A DNA stretch of 64,000 bases, from NCBI GenBank assembly GCA_018398815.1, contig CM031616.1, forward strand, positions 65,022,294 through 65,086,293, in the 5' to 3' direction. Shown here one piece after another: positions 1 to 12,505 of this stretch. The translations under genes and the position numbers were made by a program. The notes below the pieces were generated by a model, which did no database searches, was not told where the DNA came from, and was given only the letters and a program-made list of their open reading frames with translations. The stretch comes from Conus ventricosus. Taxonomy: Eukaryota; Mollusca; Gastropoda; Neogastropoda; Conidae. Positions within the stretch are counted from its first letter, which is position 1; each line of letters begins with the position of its first letter.

Positions 1-475
1 GTGGTGTGTGGTGTGTGTGTGTGTGTGTGTGGTGTGGTGGGTGTGGTTCACCGCGCGCCCAATTTGGTGCGTGGTGAAATACTGCGGTGTGCAAGGGTTT
101 GTTGTTCTTAAATTTTAACGTCTTCCCACTTAACGGATTAAGACGGGCGGGGTTTTGGTGTGTTTGTGTGTGTGGTGTGTGTGTGGGGGTGTTGTGTGTG
201 GGGGTGTGTGGGGGTGGTGTGTTTGTGTGTGGGTGTGGGGGTTTGGGGGTTTTGGGCTGCATGCTGCTGCGTGTGGTGTGAAGAGAGAGAGGGGGAGTGT
301 TGTGGGGTGGTGGTTTGTGGTGTGTGGTGGTGTGTGTGTGTGTGTTTTGGTGTGTGTGTGCCCGCGAGCGCCGTGTGGGGCGTGCGCGAAAGTTGTGTGC
401 GCATTTTGTGTGGTGGGGTGTGTGTTGTGGGGTGTGTTGTTTTTAATTTTTTTTTGGTATATGGGGGGTTTTTGA
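1..475. repeat. GT-rich low-complexity tract
   Basis: Degenerate GT/GGT-rich sequence with a few GA dinucleotides. Translations through it are only Cys/Val/Gly or His/Thr runs, so no gene is called. Confidence 0.85.
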
Positions 476-1830
476 AATTTTAAAGAAAAATTTTCCTACG
501 GGACAAAAACTAAAAATGGGGGCATAACAAACAAAAAAAGCTTTAAATTTTTAAAATTTTTTTAGGTAAAAGTGGTTTCGTTTCTTTCATTTGAAATTAT
601 ACTCAGAGGCATAAAAAACGCGAAAACAAAATAAAATTTTGATGAAATTTGGGCTCCCGGGATTCCTTTGAACTGGTAATAGAAAGTGAGAAAAAGAATC
701 GAACACCGCAAAAGGGGCCCTTTTCAAAAGTTCTTTTCTGGAAGAAAAAAGGGTCCCATGAACTTGACCTTGACCCTGTTTAAACCCAGCAAAGGGGTCA
801 GTATCGGGTGTGACCACCCCCGAGCATTGATCACGCGGGCCAACCTGGGGAAACACGAGCGCACCAGATTTGTTGTCTGCCCCCGGGGGGATTTGCCACC
901 ACACCTGGCCCACGGGCAACAGCAACGAGCTCTGTCTGGGGTCTGGATTAAAGCTGGTTCAAACGCCTCAAAGGGCATCCCAAAATGCCTAAGGGAAAAG
1001 GTGGGGAAAGGGGCGGGGTTGAGGCGCAGATGATGTTTTTACTCCCTCGGGAAGTTCTGCGTACCCACGGGCAGTGTGGGGGGGGCCTTGCTTGGGCCCC
1101 CGCTAAAAACGGGTTCTGTGGATGCCGCGGGAAAGGGCGGCGGGAACGGGGGGGCCCCTCAAAATTTGGGCCCGATGTAAAAAACAGCTTTGACCCCCTT
1201 TTACCACTCCTGGACCCACATTCTGGAAAAAATTACTGGCCCAAACGGCGATTTATCCGATGGGCCCCCCAGATCATGATGCTTTAAACCAACCCCCCAG
1301 GGGGCCATTTTTTGATGTTGGCATCCGTAAAAGCGTTCCCCCGCTTTTTCCCAAACCGGGAAATTGCGGCCATCGCCTTTTTCACGAAAAAAACCCGGGT
1401 TTTTCATCACTGAAGAGGACTCGGCCCCAAACCCGAGGGCGCCAAAGCACGTGATTTTTTGGGCCCCCCAAAAGAGGGTTTTCGGGGCGATGCGGAGTGC
1501 AGATAGGTCCCCCGGGCGGGAACGCCTGCTTTGGGGAGACCACTGGTTCATTGGGCGACGCACGTCCTGTTGCGGGGGCCCCTGCCAGGTTTGCCGACGG
1601 TGTTCCTGGCTTGTTTGGCAGGGGTTTATGGTAACCCCCGTCGATGCGACAAAGAAAAAAGGCGGGGGGCTCCCTGGGTGCCCCTGGGCCGGGGCCGCCC
1701 CTTTCTTCTGTCACCCGGTGGTGTTTTTTTGGTTTGAAAGGGGGTCCCAAAAAGGGCGATAGACGGGGGAAAAGGGGAAATCCGAATGCATAGGACCTGC
1801 CTCTTTGGGCCCCCCGGGCCCTGCAGTTCC
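476..1830. other. Unresolved low-quality sequence, no gene seen
   Basis: AT-rich to about 620, then GC-rich. The stretch is full of short homopolymers (gggg, cccc, aaaa, tttt) in a pattern typical of unpolished long-read consensus. Several open frames of 60-130 codons exist on both strands, but they overlap each other and show no motif or compositional bias that I recognise. I see no gene that can be supported. Confidence 0.6.
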
Positions 1831-1928
1831 CCAGAAAACCCGGGAAACCTTAAACGGGCTCATTTTTTCCGCCCTAAAACCAGTTTTCGGCGAAATTTGG
1901 GGCCAGAATAAGGGTTTCCCTGTTCTCG
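1831..1928 (-). repeat. Left copy of palindromic terminal repeat
   Basis: This noisy block aligns along its whole length (roughly 80 percent by eye) with the reverse complement of the palindrome at 15,877-15,969, including the asymmetric loop (here CCAGTTTTCGG). The best-preserved part is GCCAGAATAAGGGTTTCCCT near 1,902-1,921. Its inverted orientation relative to the right copy makes it the candidate left terminal inverted repeat of the Polinton. Confidence 0.7.
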
Positions 1929-1940
1929 AAAAAATATAAT

Positions 1941-2500
1941 TGCTTGACCTACAAAGCACAGTGGCAAACAAGTCAAGTGTCATATAAAATCGTTTTGACC
2001 TTCAAAGCACAGTGGAAAACCCAAGGTAAATTTAAACATAAAAGATCGTTTTAACCTACAAAGCGCAGGGCCCAAAAAAAACAAGTAAATCAAAAATTAC
2101 CGCTTGCCCTACAAACCCCCGGGGAAAAACCTGGGGTCAAGGATCATAATAACGCTTGACCAAACAAAGCCCAGGGGAAAACAAAGGTCAAGTAAACATA
2201 TATAAATCGTTTTGCCCAAACCCAAAGCCCAGTGGAAAAACTAGGTCAAGTAAATCATAAATAAATCGCTTGACCTAAAAAAGCACAGGGGCCAAACTGG
2301 GTCAATTTATCATATATGATCGTTAAACCTACAAAGGCAGTGGAAAACTGGGTCAATAACCATATATAAAATGCTTGACCAAAAAAGCACAGTGGCAAAA
2401 AGGCCCCAAGTGCCATATAAATCCCCTTGACCTACAAAGCGCAGGGGAAAAACTGGGTAAAAGTGATCATATATGATCGCTTGCCTAGTTGATTGGGGTG
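1941..2500. repeat. ~54-bp tandem repeat array, about 10 copies
   Basis: The phrase CTTGACCTACAAAGCACAGTGG recurs in varying form at about 1,941, 1,991, 2,047, 2,101, 2,151, 2,208, 2,266, 2,322, 2,371, 2,425 and 2,478, giving spacings of 49-58 bp. Each unit also carries a CATATATGATCG-like segment. Differences between units are partly sequencing noise. The array starts about 13 bp inside the left terminal palindrome, so it is a subterminal repeat of the Polinton. Confidence 0.8.
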
Positions 2501-5500
2501 CGGCAAATACATCCCAAAACCCCCTACCCACCCCCCCCCCCACGCATGCCACACCTAAAGGTTCTTCCCTTAAATTATCAATTTTTTTAAATTTAAAATT
2601 TTAATTAATTTTTTAATTTAAGTTACTCAAGTTCAAAAATAAGTTCTTGATAAGTTTTTTAAAAATTTTTACTCAAGTAAACCAAAGATCAAACTAATTA
2701 AATTCCTCAAAGTACAACCAAGTTTTTATTAAAGGGTTTTTAAAAAATTTTAAAAAAATTACAATCAAATTTTTTTTAAAAATTTTAAATAGCAATTTTC
2801 TAATTTTAGTACACACACCCTAAAAAAACCGTCATCGTTGGGGAATGTCTTCCCAGCGTTTCTGCGCGGATGGGTCGCATAGATCTTAATAAAGGGCCTT
2901 TTAAAATCCAAAGAAAACCCGCATTAAATACAATTCCGGTTTTGGGAAATGTTTTTTTATAAAAAACCCCCCCAGTCTTTTTTTATTGACTTTATAAATT
3001 TTAAAAAATCCCATAAACTATTTTTTTTAAAAAAATTTTAAAATTTAATTTTTTTTAAAAATATTATTCCTTTATAAAGGGATAAAAAAGATCCCTTTTT
3101 TATGGGGGTTTTGGGGCGTCCTGTGTCTTTTTCTGCATTTAGGGTTTCAGATTTTTTTGATTTCTTTTTTTTCTGTTGTTTTTTGTTTCCTTGGGGTAAT
3201 ATTTTATACCCGTAATAACTCCCCCCAAACCCAGCACAATAGCGCCAAAAAGGGAAAACAGTTTTAATTTAAAATTTTCCCAAAGAAGATTTGGGGCCCT
3301 TTGTATCAAAAAGGGTTTTTTTATACCGGCTTTTGAATCAACTTGTTCTGGGGCTTGGCGGGTTATTTTTTCATGATGATTTTATATTCTGCAACTTTAA
3401 AATTTTTTTTGCCCTGTTCCCTCGGCAAATTTTTTTTCCGGCTTTAAACCCCCCAGGTTTAGGATGTTTTTCACGGGTTCCCCACCTTTTTCATGTTTTC
3501 GCTAAATTTTCGGGCCCTTTGTTACTTTTTTTTCCACCGATTCAGTTTTTCGGGTTCTGCAAAATTTCCAAAGCAGTTCATTTTAAAGGGGAAAACAAAA
3601 TCTAAAAGTTTTAAAAATTTTTAAAACCCATAAATTAATGGCAAAAACAATTTTCCCAAAATCTAATTTAAAAAATCACACCCAAAGAGACCTAATGACT
3701 TTGTTAAAACTGGATCTTGCGTTTAAAACATACGTAAAAATCTTTTTCGAAAACAAAAGGGGGCAAATCTACTGACTAGTTTAAATGAAAAAACTAAAAC
3801 CCCTTTTTTTCCCCCCACTTTTTCACCAAACTAGACCCCAGCTTGGGGCTTCATAAACCCATTTTTGGGTACTTTAAAATGCTTTGGGAACATCGTTGAA
3901 TCTGTTTTATGCGAATTTTAGTTCCCAGGAAATGATTTGTTTTTTCCCCCCAAGCGCCAAAAAAACAGCCTCCTCCTTTTTGGGGAAAAGCTTTATCATC
4001 AACTTTTGGGCCCTTCAAAGTTCGGGAAAGGGTTTTGGGTGCTTGTAGCTGTAGGAGACAACACGTTCATGTTTTTTAATAAAAAAAATTAATTTTTATT
4101 TTATAAAAATAGCACCGAAAAAAACTGTTACCAACCTTGTATACCATTCCCGCGTTATTTGGGGGCCTAAGTGTAAGGGTTCCCCATGCTTGGTAAAGCT
4201 TTTTTAAAAATAAAGCCACAGATTTTTGGCAAACTAGACTTTGAGGAAATTTAGCAAAGCTGATTGCTATCATTTCAGCTTCGTTTTTCTACAAAGATTT
4301 TTTAATCAAGGGAAGGAAAAATCCAGACAAATAAAAAAATTTAAAAAAAAAATACATTTAAAAAAAAATGGGTTCACCCCGCAAAAATGGGTAGGGGGCG
4401 CTTTTGGGGAATGCGGCCTTTCTTTTTGGGAAGTAAATTTTTGCATTTTTGAAACTGGGGGAAAGACCGAGAGAAAAGACATAACAAAGGTATGGCAACT
4501 AGCAGCGCACAAAAACCCCCAAAAAAGGCAGAGACTTGAGCCCTTAGATTTTATTAATGACACACGGGAAAGGGCAGGGCATGCGCTTTTCCCATTTTTA
4601 AAAAAGGATCAAGCATTTAAAAAAATATTATCTATAAAAAGGCAAACCATCCCGACATTGCCCCCACCAAAATTTAAAGACCCTTTTAACAACCAACGAA
4701 AAACAAAAGATCAAAAATCGGTTTATTGCGTTGTATGGGCCGTTTTTTTATTTTTTTGCGCATAATAAAGGGGTGAATAAAAAAAGAACAAAATCTTTTA
4801 CGCCCAAAGGATATTGGGAAAGGGGATCAAAAGCAATTTAAAAACAAGCCAAGCACTGGGGTCAGGGGGAACAAACAGCAAAAGAATGGTTTTTCTAAAC
4901 AAAGCCGAAATTTTTCAAAAATTTTTTTTTCCACGCCCAAACAATACAGAGACCACACTTGGAACACAACCCAAAACGACCCCATCAAATGGACTTTTAT
5001 ATTTTTTCCCTCCCGATAGGGTTTGACGAAAAGAAATTTTGTACGCACTCACAGTCATTGCCCTGGGGTTTAAAACAAATGCGGAGGGCCCTTAACACAA
5101 AAAAGTGCTTCTTTCTGTTTTCTGTCCCCAATAAAAAAGGGGAAAAACCAACGAGGGCCCCCCTAAAATTTTCCTCGCATGATTTAAGTTGATATGGGAA
5201 AAAAATTTTAAAAGGGCCCAATGAATCAATTATTGTTTAAAAATAGAGTTACCCCTTAAAAAAAGGGATTCCAGGAGTTTACAAAAATCACAGGCTTTAG
5301 TTTTAAAACTTTAACAAACAGTAAGCCAAAAAACTTTTTTCCTACCAGTATCCAGAGAGCTGATTGACAAATTTTCGCAACACAGAATGGGGTTTGGAAA
5401 GGGCGCCCCTCATTTTTTCGCGCAAAAGAATAATGAAGAAATTTTAAAAGGTTTTAAAAACCCTTTCAAGCAAAAAAAAAAAAAAAAAAAATGTTGCTGA

Positions 5501-5774
5501 AGGAGATCTTCACCGGGAAACTATTACCATTTGGATTGAAAGTAAATAAACCCTTTTTTTACCGGGGAACAGAAAAGGGGAAAATGCAACAGGGCAACAG
5601 ATCCATTTTTGGGGTTTTGAAACCATAAGAAATAAAAAGAATTTAAAAATGAAAATTTCCCCCCTGTATTAATTTTCGAAAACTGACACAACAAAACCAA
5701 ACCCGCTCCTCAAAAACTTTTGGTTTAAAGAAGAACGCAGAAATTTTCCCCCAACACCCGTTTTTCCCCTTTAA
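2501..5774. other. AT-rich, poorly resolved Polinton interior; no readable gene
   Basis: Dominated by runs of A and T with scattered G/C homopolymers, including an A-run at about 5,470-5,490. By position this would be the left arm of the Polinton and could hold the missing integrase and protease. I tried both strands and could not recognise either. An open frame of 174 codons at 4,241-4,765 (plus) has no recognisable motif and I do not call it. Sequence quality improves sharply near 5,770. Confidence 0.55.
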
Positions 5775-8700
5775 TTAATTTCGGTTTCTCCATCCCAATT
5801 GCATATAAAACTCTGGATTAACAAACACCCGTTTTGTGTTTGTTCTATCTAATGACTTCTTTGTTACAACCGTTGTATTGATCTCATGTAGATTAGATCG
5901 TAGTTTTACGTTGTCATGATGAAAAGTCTTATTGCCAAACAATGCTTCTTTTGTAGTTGTCATGTGATATGTTTGACTGCACAACGCTGCGAGATATTCC
6001 CTTTGCTTTCTTAATGATTTTCTCCTGGCTCGAAATACTGTACATTTTCGATCTTAACCCCACATACTCCTTGATCACCTTTCCAGATAATTCATCCTTC
6101 ATCTTTCCTAAAACCTCTTATTAGTAATTGAATGTAAAGGCGACTCTTTAGGGTAATCGGACGTGTCATACCATCCTGCATGTCCTTTAGCCACTTCCAT
6201 TTCCATGTCTTTATAGATTCTTCAGTAGGAATATCTATAACAAAACTATCTGTATCTGTGTAAAGTACTCTGGACTCAGGATACGAGGGCTTAAAGTAGT
6301 CATAAAGAAACTCTAACATCAAAAGCTTTGATAATTCTAAAACAGTAAACCCAATAAATACAGGTTTGTCCAATTGACTTTCTTTTTTTTCATCATTATG
6401 CCAAAAAGCTGATCATGAAATCTTCTAAAGTCCTGATAATTAGGTTTTGAAGTCAGCTTAATGCTTCGTTTCTCTTTGGTGACAATCTAACATCTTTGCG
6501 CTTGTGCGATTCTCCATAGTCTTTCCGAAACAGCTGTTGTTCATCAGCTTGAAAAAGTCTTTTTCTGAAGCATCTGCGGATTTAGTTCTAAGATCAGTGT
6601 TCTTCATGATTGTATGGTTTCATGAACTGTTCTTGATCAAAAGCAATTATGCGATGAACTGCTGTCAACTTCAAACCATGTCTTAAATAAAATTGCAGAA
6701 GTCTGTAATGACGAGACATAATTTTTTTTTGCCTCGAAGATTAGGCACAAGTTTAGGCGGCTCTCTTGGATCCATCTTTAGACTTTCTGCTGCTAATGGA
6801 TAGTCATTATGCAGGTCATGGAGTTCATGAGGATATTCTTCTAAGTCAACTTCTAGAATGAAACCACGCTGCTGATCAGGCGTTAAACTGCCCAACCCCT
6901 TTAATGCCTTTTGATATTATTCGGATCACCGCCTGTGTACATTTTAAAGTTGCGTAACGGAAGTGATTGCGCCATTGCCCATCCATACAGATTGTTTGCA
7001 TCTAAATACATAAGATAGTTAGACCTTTTACTTGGATCATAGTCATCCAAGTATTTGTTGTTTGCTTTACAGTAATGATGCACGCCATACTAATTCCTCC
7101 ACGCAATCCGTTTTCAATCATCTGAATCATTGGTAAATCTGACAATAAATCAATCTGTACTCCAGTAAACTTTAAGAAAGCATCCCAACTCATCCCAGCG
7201 CAGAAATGTAATGCGCGGGATCCAGGCTATAATGTTTCATGCAGGTCTTCCTATAATTTTCAAAGACGTCCGCCAACAAACATACATCAGCCATCAAGTA
7301 TGAATCATGATAGTCTCCCATCGTTTTACAACTCTAACTTTGCCACGCATCTTGAGCATGCTGGTAATCAGAGTCACTGATGTCCTTTCCTCTAAGACTA
7401 GAAAAGAACGCGCCTTTAGGTGGAAGTGTATCTTCATCAAACCTTTCCCAACTGTTCATGTACTCATAAGGGTAAACCCCTTTCTAACAAGAGTTGAGTC
7501 AAAATATTCTTCCGTTATTGGCAGGACTTTAAGGACATAGCCAGTGCCTCTAATGAGCCCATCATGTGCTGCATAGAGTCATAAAAAGACATGTTATTTA
7601 AAGTGAAACACATGTACTTTTCTGATGACTGTGCGATGCATGACACCCTAAAGGCATCGTCTACTGCTTTCATTATAAGGTGAAGTCATAACCTCGCAAG
7701 TTATGAAAGAATACAGGCAGCTTCCATGTCTTAGGATCAAACTTTAGTTGAAGATTGCATTTGTTATGCGCCGCTCCTCTGAACTTTCCGCTAATGTGAT
7801 CATGGTCTCTTACTGTGGGGTTTACACTCTTGGGCGTTAGCTCTAAACCGCAAATCCAACAATGCGTGGCTGAGTTATACTGTTGTTGGTCTTCAGGCGC
7901 CATTATGATTTCAGATAAGTTTAGATTATTAGAACAGGCGTTACCACTTGCTGCATGCGTTTTAAGAATGTTCTGCAGCATCTGTCCTCTATATAATTCT
8001 GGTTCTGAATAAACCCATCCCGACCTAACAATAATGAAGGCAATGAACAAATCTGATGATTACTCATTAAGACTGTTTTTCGAAGTTTTTGTGGCCTGGC
8101 CCTTCATAAGGAACAATAAGCGACTCGAAGTCTGCGTAAACTACGTATGGGCTCGTTTGCAGCCTTTCCAGTTCTTAAACTAACTTTAGATCCTGGCGGG
8201 GGCGTAATTAGATCTGTATTACAGTCTACAGAACTTTTACAATGTTTTATATGTTCACTCGCGGCTTGCACAGATGGAATTCTGTTAAACATTTTCTGCA
8301 GAATTCTTGTTGCCATGATCTTTTGTAGTATGCTTCATTAGTCTACTCATCGTGCGTATCAATGTGTAATGTGGTAAGCCCCGCTGGTGAAAGCATCAGT
8401 AGTAAGTCAACATGATTTTTGTCTGGTTCGCCTATTGTTGGACTGTTTCTTGGACACTTTAATTGCACCAAATTTGTTTCCTCATCCCATGTTGGTATAC
8501 ATTAACAGTTATTGGTTTGTTTTGTTCTTCAAACTGATCAATTTGGTCTACACTAACAGGAAAGGACACTCCACTAAAGTTAAGATCATTGATGTAAGGG
8601 GATAGTTAGACACTCTCTCGCGTTTTTGCGGATATAATGCAGCCTTGCGAGAACACACCACATAAAACATTTGTTGTCTGAATTCTTTATGTTTAGAACT

Positions 8701-9162
8701 GCTTTTTTTGCAACTAATGCTGGAGGTAGTGAGATGTAAGCCTTGCCTACAATCGGCGCATACTTAGACTGTTTTAATCTGATCTCTAAGACTTCGCCCT
8801 CTGACCACCAGAGCCTCTCATTTTAGCTTCTTCAGCCGCAGCGTCAAACTGTGCAAGCAGTTCGTCTGCCCAACCGGGCGTTAAGTCATTAGAGGAAAGA
8901 ATAGTCTGTTGTTTAGTCGAGACCCAGACTTCTAGATTTTCTTCATTTATTGTTACATAGTCGATTAAAACAGCTAACATTACTTTAACTGGCGGGTCTA
9001 TTGTTAGTTTGCCTGGAACTTGAGAAATAGCATGAACAACACTTGCCTGTACGTTTGCTGGATCAATGACTTCTAAATCATATCATTCAGTGCTCTTGAT
9101 AAACGCTCTCTCTCAAGCATTCCTTCAAACAATTCGTCTTGCCCTTCATATATCTTAGCCAT
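5775..9162 (-). pseudogene. Polinton protein-primed B-family DNA polymerase, frameshifted
   Basis: This would copy the element's linear DNA by protein-primed synthesis. The gene spans about 1,129 codons, the usual Polinton size, starting at the ATG at 9,162 (MAKIYEGQ). In order: an N-terminal conserved block NIKNSDNKCFMW near 8,690-8,640; exonuclease motif I (YADFES) near 8,140; a zinc-binding, endonuclease-VII-like insertion with CWICG and DHDHISGKFRG, followed by PVFFHNLRGYD (exonuclease II), at 7,673-8,050; polymerase motif A (YLDANNLYGWAM) at about 7,008-6,973; motif B (KLMNNSCFGKTMEN) at about 6,560-6,515; motif C (YTDTDS) at about 6,262-6,245; and a C-terminal block ending near 5,775. 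All catalytic motifs remain, but the frame changes at least eight times, so no full-length product is encoded as sequenced. Whether the shifts are biological or sequencing errors cannot be decided here. Confidence 0.9.
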
Positions 9163-9212
9163 GTTGAGTTTCTTTCTAACTCAAAATATTTATTTAAATT
9201 AAAAAAAAATAC

Positions 9213-9902
9213 TTAATCAGAATCAATATCAACGGTCTTTTTGCGCTGGACTCATAAACTAAAGTATAAACGCCCTTTGGCGTTGTTAATGTGAGCTGTT
9301 TAGAACAGAGTTTAATGTCTCGTTTACTTTTTTAAGCATTCCTTTTTATCTGCTCGGGTCTGGCTGTTGAGAAAAACTTGTCCTCGCCTTTCTTTGAAGA
9401 TCAAACTTTTGTCTTTTGTAGTCATCAAAATCGGCCTGTAACGATTAAATTTTTCATCCGTGATGTTTGAGTCAACTAGCGCTTTATTTATTGTCAGTTT
9501 AAACGAGCTAAGTTTAGCTGTTTATAGTTGAACCATAGCTGTGTGCTTTTGGAGTTTAGTTTTATTTTTTGCTAGCAGCACCTACGGCTAATGAACACAG
9601 ACCGAGAGCTAAAGACAAACCTCCTAGAGGTAAAGCTGCGGGTGCGCCTATGCCCGTTGCTAAGAGACCAACACTCGTTCCTGCTGATAGAGCACTTATA
9701 GTCGATGCTCCAGTATTAACATAAGTAACAGCATTAAAGGCAGCAAATACCTTCGTTTGGTTTTGCTGTATTTTGAAAGGTCTTGCTCTAGTACTGCTGC
9801 ATTTGTGTAATGTTGGTTAATCTGAACGTTTTTATGTTAGGGTTTCTACTATCTCTTCTTTTGGTGGCGCTGTAGCACATTTGGATAAACCTGAACAGAC
9901 AT
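9213..9902 (-). pseudogene. Polinton hydrophobic Ala/Gly-rich protein, broken
   Basis: Between the polymerase and the capsid-like gene lies a reading frame from an ATG at 9,902 to a stop at 9,213, interrupted by shifts. The clearest part, at about 9,740-9,560, is rich in Ala, Gly, Leu and Ser (ISALSAGTSVGLLATGIGAP, then LPLGGLSLALGLCSLAVGAA) and ends in a basic cluster, so it looks like one or two membrane-spanning helices. The C-terminal half is charged (KGVYTLVYESSAKKTVDIDS). Polintons of cnidarians and fish carry a similar small glycine/alanine-rich protein of unknown role beside capsid genes; I place it in that class from composition and position only. Confidence 0.55.
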
Positions 9903-9973
9903 GCTTTTTATAAATAAAAATAATTTAGTATTGTATATCTTTTAATCTGTTTATTTCAATATTCAGCTGCGCA

Positions 9974-11190
9974 TCATATATAAAAACAAATGTACATTAA
10001 GCGGTTTATCGCTTCTTCTTCTTTATCAATTTGAATGTTTATTACGTCTCTCACAGCTCTCCCGCTTCCATGCAACTGATTATCCTCTGTTGACCTTAGG
10101 TCAATCCATAAACCGTATTTTGTTGTTAAATAATCATCAAGCCTAACATTGTGAAGATGTAAATCTTTAGACACTAGGTCTGCTGTTGGATTTCTACCCC
10201 TCCCACCCCCAAACAATTTTCTTATTTCGTCAAAATGATGATAAGGTCTAAGCCCGCTAGCGTAGATTTGGTTAGGACTACCCTCAATCGAACATTGTAC
10301 TTTCGTTATTTTTGGATTAAAAAACTTTTCACTTCCTCTTTTGAACGGTTCTTCATCTTCGCACAGCAATAAAATGCCTTTAAGCGATCTTGCTGAGACG
10401 CTAAAACTAAAATTCCATATAGTGTCTGCCCTGCTTCTAGGATATGTTGTATGATGAATCACTCTTTCGTAATATATTGATAATTTTGACTGATATTGGT
10501 GCTCAATCTGCCTTGCTAAATTAGGGTTGCTAACAACGTCAAACTCTAACGAGATGTCGAAATGCTGTACTTTGCTTCGGTGTCTGATGATCTGATAACG
10601 CGTTTGTATTCATTAAAAGTTAGTTCATATGACAATCTGTCTTTTAATGCTCCTTGAAAGTATGGCGCATGCGCTTTTAAACAACTCAAAATCTAAGGAA
10701 TGGAAAAGCGATTTCCATACGCAAAATTTACAGCTGCATGCTTTTTGTTGTCTTTAACATCTGCGGCGTCTATTCTGTGTTTTAGTCCATCATCATTTCA
10801 ATTCCTTGAAACGCAAGATCAGCCCTTTCATTCTCGTTAGCCATAGATCAGAATAGGTTAAAAATATGTCTGCATTGTGTAAAGAAAATACTTTCTTGCC
10901 CCTCAAGTTTTACAGAAATTTTCTTAACAATTGCCCGTCCCAAATTCTGGACAACTGTCCCTGTTTGGGTCTGTTTCTGATGCGAGTTCTATTTTGAAAG
11001 TAAGTCGTGCAGAGCCTGGCACAATCACTTCATCCGCTCCTAGGTCCGGAAATTGACAGTAAAGAATTTGATCTGCATCAATAGTAGATGGATTATTTGG
11101 AACAGTAATATTCCGTTTATTTCCCTTCACGCCAAAGGGTTCTTTCAGTCTTCTATGCGGGTCAAGAATCAAGCCATATGCATGTAACAT
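9974..11190 (-). pseudogene. Polinton major-capsid-like protein, frameshifted
   Basis: The N-terminal part (ATG at 11,190, MLHAYGLILDPHRR, continuing to 10,924) contains NITVPNNPSTIDADQILYC and DEVIVPGSARLTFKIEL. After a broken middle, the C-terminal part (10,462-9,974) contains FSVSARSLKGILLL, NPKITKVQCSIEG, ASGLRPYHHFDEI and LWIDLRSTEDNQLHGSGR. These blocks resemble the double-jelly-roll major capsid protein of Polintons and adintoviruses, which forms the outer shell. The span is about 405 codons, on the short side. An ATG at 11,205 lies five codons further upstream. It is divergent from the coiled-coil gene starting at 11,231, so a shared promoter may lie at 11,191-11,230. It could instead be another conserved virion protein; profile comparison would decide. 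Confidence 0.65.
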
Positions 11191-11230
11191 TTTTTTATAA
11201 AACAAAATAAAAAATTAATTATTAAGAAAC

Positions 11231-12446
11231 ATGCAGGCATTGAAGATGAAGATTATGATGTTTTTGATCGTGGAGACGACATGAGTGATTCCCCTTGGGA
11301 GCGGCATCGCTCAGGCTCTCATTGCATGATGAATTAGCAGAAATCGGAGTACATTACCAACAAGTCGGTATAAATTAACAGAAAGTAAGGTCAGATCATT
11401 ATACCAAAGTTTAGGCCAAGAACCTCCCGAATTTATAGACCCTAATGATTTGAAGTAAAAGATGACCATTTGTTTGTGAGGAGCGACCAAGGACAACTTG
11501 TTCAGCTTACAACTAAAAAAGACCCATCAAAGTTTTTAGCCGTGGGTTCAATTAGAAATAGACTCAGTGTGAAAGATCAAAATCGCCTTGGCCTTGTTAG
11601 GCCAAAATTAAGGCGGAGGCAGTGCTAAACTTCAAAACACACTGCAAGAACTCCCAACAGATAACCAAATGCAAAACATGGAACTTAAAGAATTAAATCA
11701 ATCAGCAGGTGAATTAATAAATGTAATAGAAGCAGAATCCAGTTTTTCAGAAGAAACAGCGTTAAAGACTATACACGACCTCGCCGCTACCCATGCGAGA
11801 AAATAGCGGCCCTTGATCGTACTTTAAGAACCATCAGAGGCGAATTAACAAACAATTTAGCAAAACTAGGTGAACTAGATGAGCATATAAAAAGAGAAAA
11901 AGAAAAACTCGTTGAGGCTGATGACGCCAACTTAGGGCCTGATATTAAAGAAAGAATAACCCAAAGACTAAAAGATCTTGAACAAGAGAGATCAGCAAGA
12001 CTAGAAGTGCTAACTACTAACCGAGACCAATTACGAACTCAAGTGAATAGAATAAGAGAAACTATCCGAAAATTTTATATGAAGACACAACACTAGCAGA
12101 AAGAATACGAACACTGTTTAGAGAGCAAGGAGTCACATTAGCAAGCGTTATAACGCCTTAGGATTTGCAATAAGTACACTGGTGATGGCTATTACAGGCG
12201 GCGGCGGTGGTCAAAGTTCATTACCTCCGCCGCCATCGCCTCCACCTGATAAATCATGGTAAAAAAACAGCTGATCATCTTGCGAGTTTATTAAAAAAAT
12301 TAGCCGTAAAGCTATAGACTCTTTACCGGTATAATAGGAGTATTGTCAGCTGGCTTTTGTCTACTGCAAGCAAAGTAGTTGGCTTTATGGCCGAGCACTT
12401 ATGGGCATTAGTTCTCTTAATAGTTGGTGTAATTTTAGTAAGATAA
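11231..12446 (+). pseudogene. Polinton coiled-coil protein with C-terminal membrane segment, broken
   Basis: Readable in pieces on the plus strand. An acidic start (EDEDYDVFDRGDDMSDSPWE) is followed by a block near 11,440-11,620 (FEVKDDHLFVRSDQG, SIRNRLSVKDQNRLG). A long charged helical region at 11,780-12,080 has strong coiled-coil character (GELTNNLAKLGELDEHIKRE, ITQRLKDLEQERSARLEVL). Then come a hydrophobic block, a GGGGG/PPPPSPPP hinge at about 12,195-12,255 and a final hydrophobic helix (ALVLLIVGVILVR-like) ending at a stop at 12,446. This layout matches a conserved Polinton protein of unknown function that is thought to be structural. At least four frame changes interrupt it. The start codon is uncertain because ATG at 11,231 runs out of frame after 17 codons. 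Confidence 0.6.
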
Positions 12447-12505
12447 AGACCAAGTAATCCTAGCCTGTTAATCCAAGAACAAGCGCTGTCTTTTCATATT
12501 CATGG

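Noticed and set aside
4241..4765. 174-codon plus-strand frame, considered as a Polinton integrase or protease
   Set aside because: No HHCC, DDE or His-Asp-Cys pattern can be read, and the sequence quality is poor.
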